64,000 nucleotides of DNA from Bradyrhizobium sp. WSM471 (lineage in GTDB: Bacteria > Pseudomonadota > Alphaproteobacteria > Rhizobiales > Xanthobacteraceae), in assembly GCF_000244915.1 (NCBI RefSeq), contig NZ_CM001442.1, forward strand, positions 1,736,001 to 1,800,000. The letters run 5' to 3'. The notes under the pieces are model-generated. The model saw nothing but the letters and a program-made list of their open reading frames with translations, searched no databases and was not told the DNA's origin. The position numbers were made by a program, and so were the translations under genes. This document shows positions 37,019-46,476 of this stretch, piece after piece. The first letter of the stretch is position 1, and each line of letters opens with the position of its first letter.

Positions 37019-37882
37019 ATGTCCGACCGTTCCATGATTCTTACCTTGTCTTGCCCTGATCGCCCGGGAATCGTTTCGGCAGTCTCGCGGATCCTATTCG
37101 AAGCTGGTTGCAACATCATCGATGCTCAGCAATTTGATGATAACGAGACCGGTCGATTCTTCATGCGCGTTGTCTTCAATCGCCTCGAGCATGCGAACTC
37201 GGAAGCCGACATCGCTGCCTCAATCGACGAACTCGCTGGGCGTCTTTCCATGACATTTAATCTGCGGCAGAGCTCCGTAAAGAAACGTGTGATGCTGCTC
37301 GTCTCTAAAGTCGACCATTGTCTGGCCGATTTACTTTACCGTTGGCGAATCGGTGAACTGCCGATGGAACTAACCGCGATCGTTTCCAATCATGACCGCG
37401 AGCACTTAGCTTCCACAGATCTAGGCCAGCTGCCCTTCTATCATTTCCCGGTTAGCAAGCAGACCAAAATGGAGCAGGAGGCGCGGATTTGGGGACTCGT
37501 GCAGGAGACCAACACAGAGCTTGTTGTCCTCGCCCGTTACATGCAGATTCTGTCAGACGGCTTTTCGGCCAAGCTGTCGGGTCGCTGCATAAACATCCAC
37601 CACTCCTTTTTGCCAGGCTTCAAAGGCGCCAAGCCGTATCACCAAGCCTACGAACGAGGAGTCAAATTGATCGGAGCGACAGCGCACTATGTGACTTCTG
37701 ATCTCGACGAGGGACCGATCATCGAGCAGGATGTCGAACGGATTTCGCATCGCGATACGCCAGAAGATCTCGTCCGGAAGGGCCGTGATATTGAACGGCG
37801 CGTTCTCGCCCGCGCGGTGAGGCATCACCTCGAGGATCGCGTGTTGATGAACGGAAAGAAAACTGTCGTATTCACCGGCTGA
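37019..37882 (+). CDS. purU: Formyltetrahydrofolate deformylase
   Basis: 287 residues: an N-terminal ACT domain ([20 protein letters not shown]) and a formyltransferase-like hydrolase domain with ARYMQILS, the [20 protein letters not shown] block containing the catalytic N and H, and DLDEGPII with the catalytic D. It hydrolyses 10-formyl-THF to formate and THF. Placed after the DMGDH-like gene, it would regenerate free THF while methyl groups are stripped from the substrate, with FolD supplying 10-formyl-THF. Confidence 0.95.
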   Translation: MSDRSMILTLSCPDRPGIVSAVSRILFEAGCNIIDAQQFDDNETGRFFMRVVFNRLEHANSEADIAASIDELAGRLSMTFNLRQSSVKKRVMLLVSKVDHCLADLLYRWRIGELPMELTAIVSNHDREHLASTDLGQLPFYHFPVSKQTKMEQEARIWGLVQETNTELVVLARYMQILSDGFSAKLSGRCINIHHSFLPGFKGAKPYHQAYERGVKLIGATAHYVTSDLDEGPIIEQDVERISHRDTPEDLVRKGRDIERRVLARAVRHHLEDRVLMNGKKTVVFTG

Positions 37883-38131
37883 CCGGGACGTCTGATGGTC
37901 TGATGCAACGCACACTGGCGTCTACTCAGCTGTCACCGACTGAAAATCCTTTGGAGCTGCCGCAGACCCTCGCTCCAGTACTTTTGTCATTCCTGCAGAC
38001 TGAAAGAGTGACGAAGCGCCATATCCCTTGCGAGCACCAAAGGAAAAGTTCCTGATCCTCGTTGCAAGCGGCACGGCAAGCGAAAGTGACAACTTTTGTG
38101 TTTCGGCATGGAATAAGGGCTCTGACTCATA

Positions 38132-39496
38132 TGTGGAACGGCCCGGGCTGCAAGATCTTTCTCTGGTAGAACAAGGGATGACGGTGCGGTCATATGTTCG
38201 GCCTGTGAACGCGGCGCCTGGCCGCTGGCCACGATGATATCCGCGGAAGCAATCGCCCAATCAATTTCTCGCGCTCGAAGCGCAGTGAGTCAGGCGGTCT
38301 GATTGCGACCGGGAATGACGTCATTCGGGGTTCATCCAGATTTGCACCTTGCCTCCTCGGCAGCTTTCTTCTTCCGCCGGAGAGCTCTTGAGATTAGGAT
38401 TTCAGCATTGCGGCCGGAGCCTGATAGATGCCGCCTCTGACCAGCAAGGCCCAGATCGTGCGCGCAATCTTATTGGCGAGCGCGACCGATACGACCTTGA
38501 CCGGCCGTCTTTGCAGCATGGTCCGAATCCAGAGTGAGACTTTCTAGCAAGCTTGATGATAGAGGTCGCACCAACGATCAGGAGCGTCCGTAGTTGCCGA
38601 TTTCCACGCTTTGATATCGCGCCGAGCCTTTCTTTCCCGCCGCTGGACTGTGCCCTCGGTGTGAGCCCCGTCCAAGCCGCAAAATCTCGTGCAGTCGCAA
38701 AATCGCGAGCATCCACGACGGATGTCCGAACGGTAGCCGCGATGAGAGAACCGACACCCGGAATGCTCATCAGACGCCTTGCATCAGGGTCCTTTCTGAC
38801 GGCAACCAAAATCTCTCTGTCGAGCTTCTCTATGCGGGTTATAAGCAGCTCAATCTGTTCAGCGAATAGGATCAGGGCAAAGCGGGCGGCGCCGGGAATC
38901 CTATTGTCCTTTTCGTCCCGGAGAAGCACCAGGAGTTTTGCGATGCTTGCCATGCCTGTGCCGGCGATAATGCCCAATTCGGCCATATGAGCACGCAGGG
39001 CATTTGCAGTCTGGCTGCGCTGCTTCATCAGCGTCTCTCGCGTTCGCAAAATCATGCTGGCTGCTTGTTGTTCGGCAGTCTTCACGGGCACGAACCGCAT
39101 TGTCGGGCGGTTGACCGCCTCACAAATGGCTTCAGCATCCGCCGCGTCGGTCTTGTTTCGTTTGACGTAAGGCTTCACGTAGGCTGGCGGCATCATGCGG
39201 ACAGAGTGGCCCAGCGCCGCTATCTCGCGTGCCCAGTGATGGGCACTCGCACAGGCCTCCATACCTACCAAGCAGGCTGGAAGGCTCCGAAAGAAGGGCA
39301 GAACTTTGCGATCGCCGCAATGTGCGACGAACCAAGACTTTCCCGTTTTCGGCGATGCCGTGAACTTGAAAGATCGACTTGGCCAAATCCAAACCCACTG
39401 TGATAATCTTCTCCATGGAACGGTCCTTCCTTTGTGGCGCCTCTCTACGCGACTACGTTAGGCACTTTTGATGCCGGTCCGAAGGGCCGTTCCACA
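38132..39496. mobile_element. IS110/IS1111-like element bounded by 13-bp inverted repeats
   Basis: TGTGGAACGGCCC at 38132-38144 and its exact complement GGGCCGTTCCACA at 39484-39496 enclose a broken IS110-family transposase on the minus strand. A second partial copy of the repeat (TGGAACGG) lies near 39416, next to the transposase start. IS1111-type members of IS110 carry (sub)terminal inverted repeats, so these may mark the element's edges, about 1.36 kb apart. The target site could not be defined. Confidence 0.55.
38394..39416 (-). pseudogene. IS110-family transposase, two frameshifts
   Basis: The N-terminus MEKIITVGLDLAKSIFQVHG contains the DEDD-nuclease start of IS110 transposases. One extra base in the AAA run at 39304-39306 breaks the frame; the adjacent frame then continues with LPFFRSLPACLVGMEACASA and on to the transposase_20 block (SIPGVGSLIAATVRT, WTGLTPRAQSSGGKERLG). 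A second shift near 38533-38537 (a lost base) moves the C-terminus to a frame reading WIRTMLQRRPVKVVSVALAN and ending at 38394. Both repaired ends align with intact family members, so this is an inactivated copy. Confidence 0.85.
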
Positions 39497-39553
39497 CCAT
39501 CATTTTTAATGAAGTTCAAGGCCGGCTCGCGTTGGTTTCACAAAGGAATCAAT

Positions 39554-40952
39554 ATGATGCAGCGAGCCCTACGTCCGTCGGTCTTGGTCCCTCGCGGATT
39601 TGACGTGGAAAGCGCCTTTTGTAGTGGCGCTACAACCGTGATCACCGTACATCCCACGAGCAGGACGAGTCTCTGTCCCGGTTGCGGGACCAGTTCAGAG
39701 AGGATTCATAGCCGATATCAGCGGCGCCTCACCGATCTGCCGCTGGCGGGGCGGCAGGTTCGCCTGGTGGTCGTGGCGCGCTGCTTCCGCTGCGTTACTG
39801 CTCTCTGCGGTCGGCGTATTTTCACCGAGCGCTTCGATGACGGCGCTCTAGCACCGTGGGCGCGGCGAACGACCCGGCTCGATCTAATCGTCCATCACCT
39901 TGGCCTTGCATTGGGGGGCCGCTGCGACCTCGAGCGGCGACGGCCGATCACTCTCTTACCCGACAGAGAGCCAGCCACTGCGCAGGCCTGGCTCGCGGGC
40001 CAGCCACAGATCGCTGTGGTCGCGCGCGACCGCGGCGGTGGTTACGCCCTTGCTGCGGTCAAGGCACTCCCGCACGCCACCCAGGTCGCCGACCATTGGC
40101 ACCTCATGGAGAACGCCAGCCACGCCTTCCTGGATGCGGTTCGCAGATCCATGCGCCAGGTCCGCATCGCGGTCGGCTCCGCCACCATAAATCCCAGCTT
40201 GTTGACCGCCGCCGAGCGCATTCAATATGAGGGCTATCTTCGGCGAGAAGACACCAACGCGGCAATCCTCAAACAGGCTGAGACGGGCATCTCCATAAAG
40301 GAGATCGTCCGGCTCACCGCCCATAGCCAGGGCCTCATCCGCAGGTATTGCGAGGTCAGCGATCCGACGTGTTCAGGGTCCGCGAGAGCTCGCTCGAGCA
40401 CTACCTGCCGTGGCTCGACGTTCAGTGGGCTACTGGCCATTGTAATGGCGCCGACCTTTGGCGTTGCCTCAAGGCGCAGGGATTTAGAGGCTCGCTGCGG
40501 GTCTTTACCGAATGGACGACACGCCGTCGACGTGCCGAAATGCCCGATGCTGAGAGCCTGCAGCGCATACCGTCCGCGAGAACGATCGCCCGCCTGATGA
40601 CCAATGGCCGCGATACGCTATCAAAGTCAGAAACCGTCACCATTGCGGCGATCGAGCAAGGCGTTCCTCTTTTGGTGGAAGCTCGAGAGATCATAGCCGC
40701 TTTCCATGCGATGATCCGCAAGAAGGCTCACGTAGAGCTTGAACCATGGTTGGAACGAGGCGCGCAAGCCTCGTCATGTCTTTCGCCAATGGCGTCATCA
40801 AGGACAAGGCCGCTGTCAGCGCAGCGATCGCGACGTCATGGTCCAACGGACAGACCGAGGGCCAGATCACCAAGCTCAAACTGGTCAAACGCCAAATGTA
40901 CGGACGCGCCAAGCTCGACTTGCTACAGGCTCGGCTAATCGGCGCCACGTGA
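39554..40952 (+). pseudogene. ISL3-family transposase, degraded
   Basis: The N-terminal zinc-finger (SLCPGCGTSSERIHSRYQRR), the central YALAAVKALPHATQVADHWHL and the C-terminal SNGQTEGQITKLKLVKRQMY of ISL3 transposases are all present, but in three frames: shifts lie near 40350-40370 and near 40770. About 40 residues also appear to be missing after LGLALGG (around 39917), judged from the usual family layout. The left end of the element is missing, probably lost when the neighbouring IS110-like element inserted. Confidence 0.8.
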
Positions 40953-40953
40953 C

Positions 40954-40982
40954 CAGTGCTGCACCAAAAATGCGTCAGAGCC
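40954..40982. repeat. Right terminal repeat of the ISL3 element
   Basis: Read on the minus strand this begins GGCTCTGACGCATTTTTGG; a GGCTCT start is typical of ISL3-family ends. No matching left end was found near 39500. Confidence 0.45.
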
Positions 40983-41092
40983 CCTTTTGGATGCCGATAG
41001 GGGGTCCCGGTCGAACGCCGATTGACAACTTTTGAGGCGTCTGGACCGAACTACCGCTAAAAAGTGCACAGCGGGCAGAAGCCCACGCGAGA

Positions 41093-41569
41093 TCAATCGT
41101 CTGTTGGAGTTTCAATGGGCATGGCAAAGCCCGCCTTTACGCGGTCCATGATAACCATCGTTTTGACCGCCTTGATATCCGGGTTCTCGTAGAAGAAATG
41201 TCGCGTAAACTGCTCATAGTCTTCCATACTCCGCGCAGTTATGTAGAGCACGAAGTCGGCGTCGCCGGTGACATAAAATCCATTGACGACTTCCGCTGAG
41301 GCTTTGATCGCCTTCTTGAACCTGTCGACAATATCTGAACGCTCCCGCTCCAACGTTACTAGCACGAGCATTTGAATCGGGTTTCCTACCGCCTTGGGTG
41401 AAACGATGGAGACATCCGCTTCGATGATGCCTTCCGCACGAAGCCTCTTCAGTCGTCGTTGACACGCCGTCGCTGAAAGTCCTGCTAGTTCCCCGATTAC
41501 GTCAGTAGTTAAGCGGTTGTTCTTTTGCACGATTTCGAGGATGCGGGCGTCTATTCGATCGTATTGCAT
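41093..41569 (-). CDS. Lrp/AsnC-family regulator, paralogue 2
   Basis: 158 residues, same domain order as paralogue 1 (HTH with ATACQRRLKRLRAEG, then the RAM domain with GFYVTGDADFVLYITARS). By hand count about 89% identical to paralogue 3. It is divergent from the FAD oxidoreductase at 41712, with the shared two-block element between them. Likely controls that oxidoreductase and its cupin partner in response to an amino compound. Confidence 0.92.
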   Translation of the reverse strand: MQYDRIDARILEIVQKNNRLTTDVIGELAGLSATACQRRLKRLRAEGIIEADVSIVSPKAVGNPIQMLVLVTLERERSDIVDRFKKAIKASAEVVNGFYVTGDADFVLYITARSMEDYEQFTRHFFYENPDIKAVKTMVIMDRVKAGFAMPIETPTDD

Positions 41570-41644
41570 GTCGGCTCAGGCCTCAGGTGAATTTCACCGC
41601 GGTATGTCTGCATGATGCAGGAAATGGTCCAAACGGCAAGAAAG

Positions 41645-41679
41645 TGCGACGCAAAAAGTCCAGCAAACGCATTATTCTG
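41645..41679. promoter_or_regulatory. Lrp-associated two-block element, copy 2
   Basis: TGCGACGCAAA, 15 bases, ATTATTCTG. First block identical to copy 1; second block differs in two of nine bases. It ends 32 bases before the oxidoreductase ATG. The intergenic region also shares a GATGCAGG-(C)AAT patch with copy 3. Confidence 0.6.
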
Positions 41680-41711
41680 AATGTAAATGCAATTTCAATA
41701 GGCTCTGGAGA

Positions 41712-43103
41712 ATGGACAATTTTTGGTTAAAACAGGCGTTCGACCGGTTAGGGACGCCTCGAGTGCAGTCCTTATCGGCACACGTCACGGCCGACGTGAC
41801 GATCGTCGGCGGCGGTTATCTGGGTCTATGGACGGCAATCCGGATCAAAGAGCGGTCGCCCTCGTTAAAAGTCGCGGTAGTGGAGAGAGACCTGTGCGGG
41901 TCGGGCGCCAGCGGCCGCAATGGCGGATTTGTCACCAGCTTCTGGGCTAAGTATCTCTCGTTGCACAAGCTTTGCGGTACAGCTGAAGCAACCCGGATTG
42001 CGAAAAGCTCAGCGGAAGCAGTATTGGAAATTGGAGCTTTCTGTCGGGATAATGGCGTAAATGCAGATTTCCGAGCCGATGGTTGGCTTTGGACCGCTAC
42101 TTCCCCTCCGCAAATTGGCTGCTGGAACGTCCTGATCGATGAACTAGGCAAACACAACGTGCGGCCCTTCGAGGTGGTCGACAACGCGGATGTGGCGCGG
42201 CTAAGCGGCACTAGTCGCAATTTGGCTGGCGTGTTCGAACCAGATGCCGCCACAGTGCAGCCAGCCATCCTTGCCTTCGGCCTTCGACGGCACGCTCAGA
42301 AGCTGGGTGTGACAATCTACGAGCATTCACCCATGGTGAGATTGGAACGGACCAAAACACCAAAGGTGATCACGCACCAAGGCTCAATTGCAAGCAAGAA
42401 AGTCATTCTTGCCATGAACGCCTGGGGAGCGAAGTTCTCTTATCTTCGGCGTAAGGTGGCGATCGTTTCCAGTGACATGATCGCGACAACGGCTAACCCC
42501 GGCAAGCTGAGAGAGATTGGATTCGAAAACGGTATGGCAATATGTGATTCTCGCATGTTCCTGAACTATTATCGGAACACGCCTGATGGTCGTATCGTTT
42601 TCGGCAAATCGCTAGGACACTTCGCATTTGCAGGACAGGTCGCCAACTACTATGAGGGGCCGTCGCATAGGGCTGGCGAAGTCGAGGAAAGCTTCCGCAA
42701 GCTTTACCCGATGCTTGATGACATGGATATCGAATCGTCCTGGACTGGCCCGATTGATCGGTCCGTCGACGGACTGCCATTCTTCGGCCGTCTAGACAAT
42801 CACCCCGACATTCTTTTCGGGATTGGCTTTTCTGGGCAGGGGGTCGGGCCCACTGTTCTGGGTGGAAAAATACTTGCGTCGCTCGCGCTTGACCAAAACG
42901 ACCACTGGTCCAACTGCGGATTGGTTCGTGAGCGCGTAGACAATTTCCCGATCGAGCCCTTCCGATATGTTGGCTCCGTTCTTGTCCGCGAAGCGTTGCG
43001 TCGCAAAGAGGGCCTGGAAGATCATTCCCGGCGCCCCGATCCGCTTACTCTTGCGATCTCGAACCTTGCTCCCGTCGGCTATGTGCCATCGAAGCGTGAC
43101 TGA
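41712..43103 (+). CDS. FAD-dependent amine/amino-acid oxidoreductase (DAO family)
   Basis: 463 residues. Rossmann FAD motif VTIVGGGYLGLW near the N-terminus, the flavin-binding SGASGRNGGFV, and a C-terminal GIGFSGQGVGPTVLGGK. The layout (about 430 core residues after a short leader) resembles PuuB-like gamma-glutamylputrescine oxidases and related flavoproteins that oxidise secondary or primary amines. It is followed by a small cupin gene after 26 bases, a recurring pair in proteobacteria. The substrate is unknown; the Lrp neighbour suggests an amino acid or amine. Confidence 0.87.
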   Translation: MDNFWLKQAFDRLGTPRVQSLSAHVTADVTIVGGGYLGLWTAIRIKERSPSLKVAVVERDLCGSGASGRNGGFVTSFWAKYLSLHKLCGTAEATRIAKSSAEAVLEIGAFCRDNGVNADFRADGWLWTATSPPQIGCWNVLIDELGKHNVRPFEVVDNADVARLSGTSRNLAGVFEPDAATVQPAILAFGLRRHAQKLGVTIYEHSPMVRLERTKTPKVITHQGSIASKKVILAMNAWGAKFSYLRRKVAIVSSDMIATTANPGKLREIGFENGMAICDSRMFLNYYRNTPDGRIVFGKSLGHFAFAGQVANYYEGPSHRAGEVEESFRKLYPMLDDMDIESSWTGPIDRSVDGLPFFGRLDNHPDILFGIGFSGQGVGPTVLGGKILASLALDQNDHWSNCGLVRERVDNFPIEPFRYVGSVLVREALRRKEGLEDHSRRPDPLTLAISNLAPVGYVPSKRD

Positions 43104-43129
43104 AATTAAGATCCGAACAGGAACCAATC

Positions 43130-43504
43130 ATGACCCCAGTTGTCCTCAAAGCGTCCGCGAATCTTCCCACCAATGAGCTCGATAGCATCAGCCCGGTTGC
43201 CCGGCCGATCGGCGAGCCAGTCTCCATTATGCGCAGTAAAGTCGCGTTCAAGTCTTCGAGCGACTCAACCAGTGCCGGCATTTGGGAATGCTCGCCTGGA
43301 AAATGGCGCCGTCAGGTCGCTGAGGCGGAATTCTCAACGTTTCTGTCAGGACGCTGTACGTTCACGCCGGACTGCGGGCCAACGATTGTCCTCGAAGCCG
43401 GCGATTCCATATATTTTCACCCGAATACCAACGGTGAATGGAAAATCATTGAAACGGTTCGGAAGGCCTTTGTCATTCTTCCAACAGCACATCAGCCGGT
43501 GTGA
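43130..43504 (+). CDS. Small cupin protein (DUF861/Cupin_3)
   Basis: 124 residues. A single cupin barrel: GIWECSPGKWRRQV, EAEFSTFLSGRCTFTPDCG, LEAGDSIYFHPNTNGEW. Related proteins occur beside FAD amine oxidoreductases, often called ethanolamine- or ureidoglycine-type cupins. Metal-binding His residues are few, so a catalytic role is uncertain. Probably translated with the upstream oxidoreductase. Confidence 0.8.
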   Translation: MTPVVLKASANLPTNELDSISPVARPIGEPVSIMRSKVAFKSSSDSTSAGIWECSPGKWRRQVAEAEFSTFLSGRCTFTPDCGPTIVLEAGDSIYFHPNTNGEWKIIETVRKAFVILPTAHQPV

Positions 43505-44070
43505 TCGCTCACTGGACGAAGAGCTAGAATCCACGTCGGGATCGTGCGCCCTTCGCTTAGTCGCCTCCATAAGAGTTCGGCTGCGTCTCGAATCAAACAG
43601 GTGACCGGCTTCTCTAACCGACACCTGTTCACCAACAGAGTGCATGAAAAGTTCCGATTGCGCGCACGGTATGAGCGCTATAGTAGGCGGCGCTCGGCAC
43701 ATCCGCTTTACCTAAGCCTCGATCTCGCGGCGCATGCTGTCCATTGTTGGTCTCCGCTTGGGCGTCTAGTCGCAACGCGTCGTGCGTTAGCTTGAGACCT
43801 CTCCGTGCTCCCGGCGTATTCGAGTTACGGGTCTCGGTCACCAGCATTATGCAATGCACGTGGCCACGGACACTACCCTCCGTTAGTTAGCATTCAGCTC
43901 CCGGGCAGAGCCTACTGTCGAGACAGACTACCGTTTGGGGCTTGAGGTCGAATACCCATTCGTGACCAGGTGTAAAATAGACGTTCGAGCGCTTCAACTT
44001 TAGTCAATCTCTTACGAGGGACTGACGAAACAGCGTGTAGACGCGCGGATTTGCAAGCTGAAATTACACA
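43505..44070. other. Spacer between cupin gene and lrp copy 3
   Basis: About 565 bases. Short frames on both strands but no recognisable domain, promoter motif or repeat; likely decayed sequence. Confidence 0.4.
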
Positions 44071-44547
44071 CTAATCTTCTGATGGAGCCTCAATGGGGAC
44101 GGCAAACCCTGCCTTGACGCGGTCCATAATGACCATCGTTTTGATTCCCTTAATATCTGAGTTCTCATAGAAGAACCGGCGGGTGAACTGTTCATAGTCT
44201 TCCATACTACGCGCAGTGATGTAGAGGACGAAGTCAGCGTCCCCTGTAACGTAAAATCCATTCACGACTTCAACTGATGATTTGATCGCCTTCTTGAACT
44301 TGTCGATGATATCTGAACGCTCGCGCTCGAGACTCACCAGCACGAGCATTTGAATAGGCCGTCCGACTGCCTTGGGCGAAACGATGGAAACATCAGCCTC
44401 GATGATGCCTTCCGAACGGAGCCTCTTCAATCTTCGTTGACACGCGGTAGCGGAAAGCCCAGCCAACTCACCGATCACCTCAGAAGTTAAGCGGTTGTTC
44501 TTTTGCACAATCTCAAGGATCCGGGCGTCAATTCGATCGTATTCCAT
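44071..44547 (-). CDS. Lrp/AsnC-family regulator, paralogue 3
   Basis: 158 residues from the ATG at 44547, preceded by TGGAG; a longer frame to 44622 is less likely given the identical length of the other two copies. HTH and RAM domain intact. The divergent side, which in the other two copies faces a catabolic gene, here holds no intact gene, although the two-block element is preserved. It may be an orphan regulator left after loss of its partner, or it may act in trans on the other two loci. Confidence 0.92.
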   Translation of the reverse strand: MEYDRIDARILEIVQKNNRLTSEVIGELAGLSATACQRRLKRLRSEGIIEADVSIVSPKAVGRPIQMLVLVSLERERSDIIDKFKKAIKSSVEVVNGFYVTGDADFVLYITARSMEDYEQFTRRFFYENSDIKGIKTMVIMDRVKAGFAVPIEAPSED

Positions 44548-44608
44548 ATCCGCTCCAGAGTTCAGGTCTATTTCGCCGCAATATGCCCGCCCGATGCAGG
44601 CAATAAAG

Positions 44609-44643
44609 TGCAGCGCAAACATCTGTGTGATAGCAGTATCCTG
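44609..44643. promoter_or_regulatory. Lrp-associated two-block element, copy 3
   Basis: TGCAGCGCAAA, 15 bases, AGTATCCTG. Each block differs slightly from copies 1 and 2 but the spacing is identical. It lies 62 bases from the lrp start. No intact gene follows in the divergent direction. Confidence 0.55.
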
Positions 44644-45087
44644 AATAGGCGAGCAATTTCAACCAACCGCATGCGCTTTCAAATCGACTTTTAAGTCGGT
44701 CATTCCAGACGCTGGCACTGCTCGGTGCTGCTACGTACGTGCAAGATGTTCTGCGGCGCGAAGGAAAGGCAGCTGAGGCGGCGCTCGTCATCGGCAACTC
44801 GACTTCAAAGACGAAAGAAATCTGGTCTTCAACGCCTCAGGATCAGCCTGCCAACGAAATGGCCAACGTTTTGGACGTCAGCGGGGCGGTGGCTGCCGGT
44901 GTTGCGCTCGCTGCGTACTGCGCCTAACGACCGAAATTCTCACGTTGTCGTCACTCTGCGTTGATAAGATTTTGGAAATCCTTCCTGCCGGCCCTCGCCC
45001 AGCACCGCAACTATACGGCTTCAGGTCATGAGCCATTGGAGTGACAAGTGGGTTGGACGACTGTCCACGGGAGCGCGAATGTCCGCT
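44644..45087. other. Decayed region facing lrp copy 3
   Basis: About 440 bases. A 62-codon plus frame at 44739-44927 has a stretch (EAALVIGNS) that faintly recalls caspase-like proteins, too little to call. No intact gene. Confidence 0.35.
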
Positions 45088-46476
45088 TCAGCGTGCAGAT
45101 CCCCCCAACGTATCCAACAGGGCCGCTCCGGTGCGAACGCCATTCAGAAAGCAGCGAATCTCGATGTTCTCGTTCGGAGCGTGATTGGCTTCATCGGCAT
45201 TGGCATAAGGCACCACAAAGGACGGTGTGCCTAGAATCTTTGTAAAGACGTAGTCGGGCAGGGTTGCTCCAAGCGAGGGATAGACCAGAGGTTCTACGCC
45301 GTGTGCAATCTGTACCGCGGACTGAATAGCTGTTGAGAACGGTGCGTCGAGGCGGGTTTTTGATGGAGGCGTCGACTCTATGCGTACGAACTCCACGTCC
45401 GGAGCATGGCTCTTAACGTGAGCCTCTATCTTCCTAAGGATGTCATCGGGATCTTGCCGATCGACAAGCCGAGCGTCGCACTTCACGACGGCCTCATTCG
45501 GCACGATTGTTTTCGATCCGGGCCCGCCGTACCCGCCGTGGAGTCCGTTAATGGTCAATGTCGGGCGAAACATAAGCCTGTCCGCGAGCGGCAGATCTGT
45601 TGGATTATCGAGCTTTGCGAGGCCGAGAGCCCGCTGGACGTCCTCAGCATTTAGAGGCAATCGCGCTGCGGCGGCGCGCTCAAGCTCTGTTGGTGCGACC
45701 ACATCATCGTAAAAGCCATCAATCGTAATGTTTCCGTCTGCATTTTTCATGGTCGCTAGCAAGTGCACAAGCGTCCAAATCGGGTTCGGCACAAGGCCGC
45801 CGAAATTGCCTGAATGAACATCCGATCTGGCTGCACGAGCCCGCAGTTCGAACGCTACGATTCCACGGACTCCGTATGCAATAATCGGGCGTCCCGACTC
45901 GTGGAGAGGCCCATCTGCCGTGATCACTAAGTCCGCCTTGAGTAGATCCCGATGAGCGTCAACGAACTCGGCAATGTGCGGACTTCCTATCTCCTCTTCA
46001 CCTTCTAGCAAAACTAATACGTTGCATGGCAAGGAGCCATGTACGGCCAAATGTGACTCTAAGGCTAGGATCTGAGCGAAGTGTTGACCCTTGTTGTCGC
46101 CGGCACCGCGCGCATAGACGCGTTCTTCCCGAACCACCGGTTCAAATGGAGGGCTAATCCAGGCTTCCAGGGGATCTGGAGGTTGGACGTCATAGTGCCC
46201 GTAGAGCAAGACCGTCGGCGCTCCCGGCGCGCGTTCCCACCTTGCCATGACCACAGGATACCCTGCGGTGGGGATTGCGCTCGCTTCGAGCCCCAGTCTG
46301 CGCAGCATGCTCACGAGGAGCTCGACGACCTCTCCCATTCCCACGTTCTGGGCGCTAATACTGGGATGTCTCAAATACTCAAGCAAACGGCTGACGAACT
46401 TGTCCTTGTTCGTCTCAATATGATCAAACACTCTGGATAGTTCCGGGCCGACCGTCATTGCTGGGCGCGCATTCAT
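45088..46476 (-). CDS. M20-family dipeptidase/deacylase
   Basis: About 462 residues from the ATG at 46476; a TTG at 46497 and an ATG at 46458 are alternatives, none with a good binding site. Zinc ligands and catalytic residues of the family are visible: LYGHYDVQPP, RGAGDNKGQ, EGEEEIGSPH, a dimerisation-domain SDVHSGNFGG, and the C-terminal His near DEANHAPNENI. It hydrolyses dipeptides or N-acyl amino acids in the cytoplasm. It is divergent from the racemase-like gene and could feed on peptides imported by the transporter at 48485. Confidence 0.88.
   Translation of the reverse strand: MNARPAMTVGPELSRVFDHIETNKDKFVSRLLEYLRHPSISAQNVGMGEVVELLVSMLRRLGLEASAIPTAGYPVVMARWERAPGAPTVLLYGHYDVQPPDPLEAWISPPFEPVVREERVYARGAGDNKGQHFAQILALESHLAVHGSLPCNVLVLLEGEEEIGSPHIAEFVDAHRDLLKADLVITADGPLHESGRPIIAYGVRGIVAFELRARAARSDVHSGNFGGLVPNPIWTLVHLLATMKNADGNITIDGFYDDVVAPTELERAAAARLPLNAEDVQRALGLAKLDNPTDLPLADRLMFRPTLTINGLHGGYGGPGSKTIVPNEAVVKCDARLVDRQDPDDILRKIEAHVKSHAPDVEFVRIESTPPSKTRLDAPFSTAIQSAVQIAHGVEPLVYPSLGATLPDYVFTKILGTPSFVVPYANADEANHAPNENIEIRCFLNGVRTGAALLDTLGGSAR

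Noticed and set aside
44739..44927. Short plus frame with EAALVIGNS, reminiscent of caspase-like proteins
   Set aside because: Only one short motif matches, there is no catalytic His/Cys region and no length for a domain. Kept only as decayed sequence.
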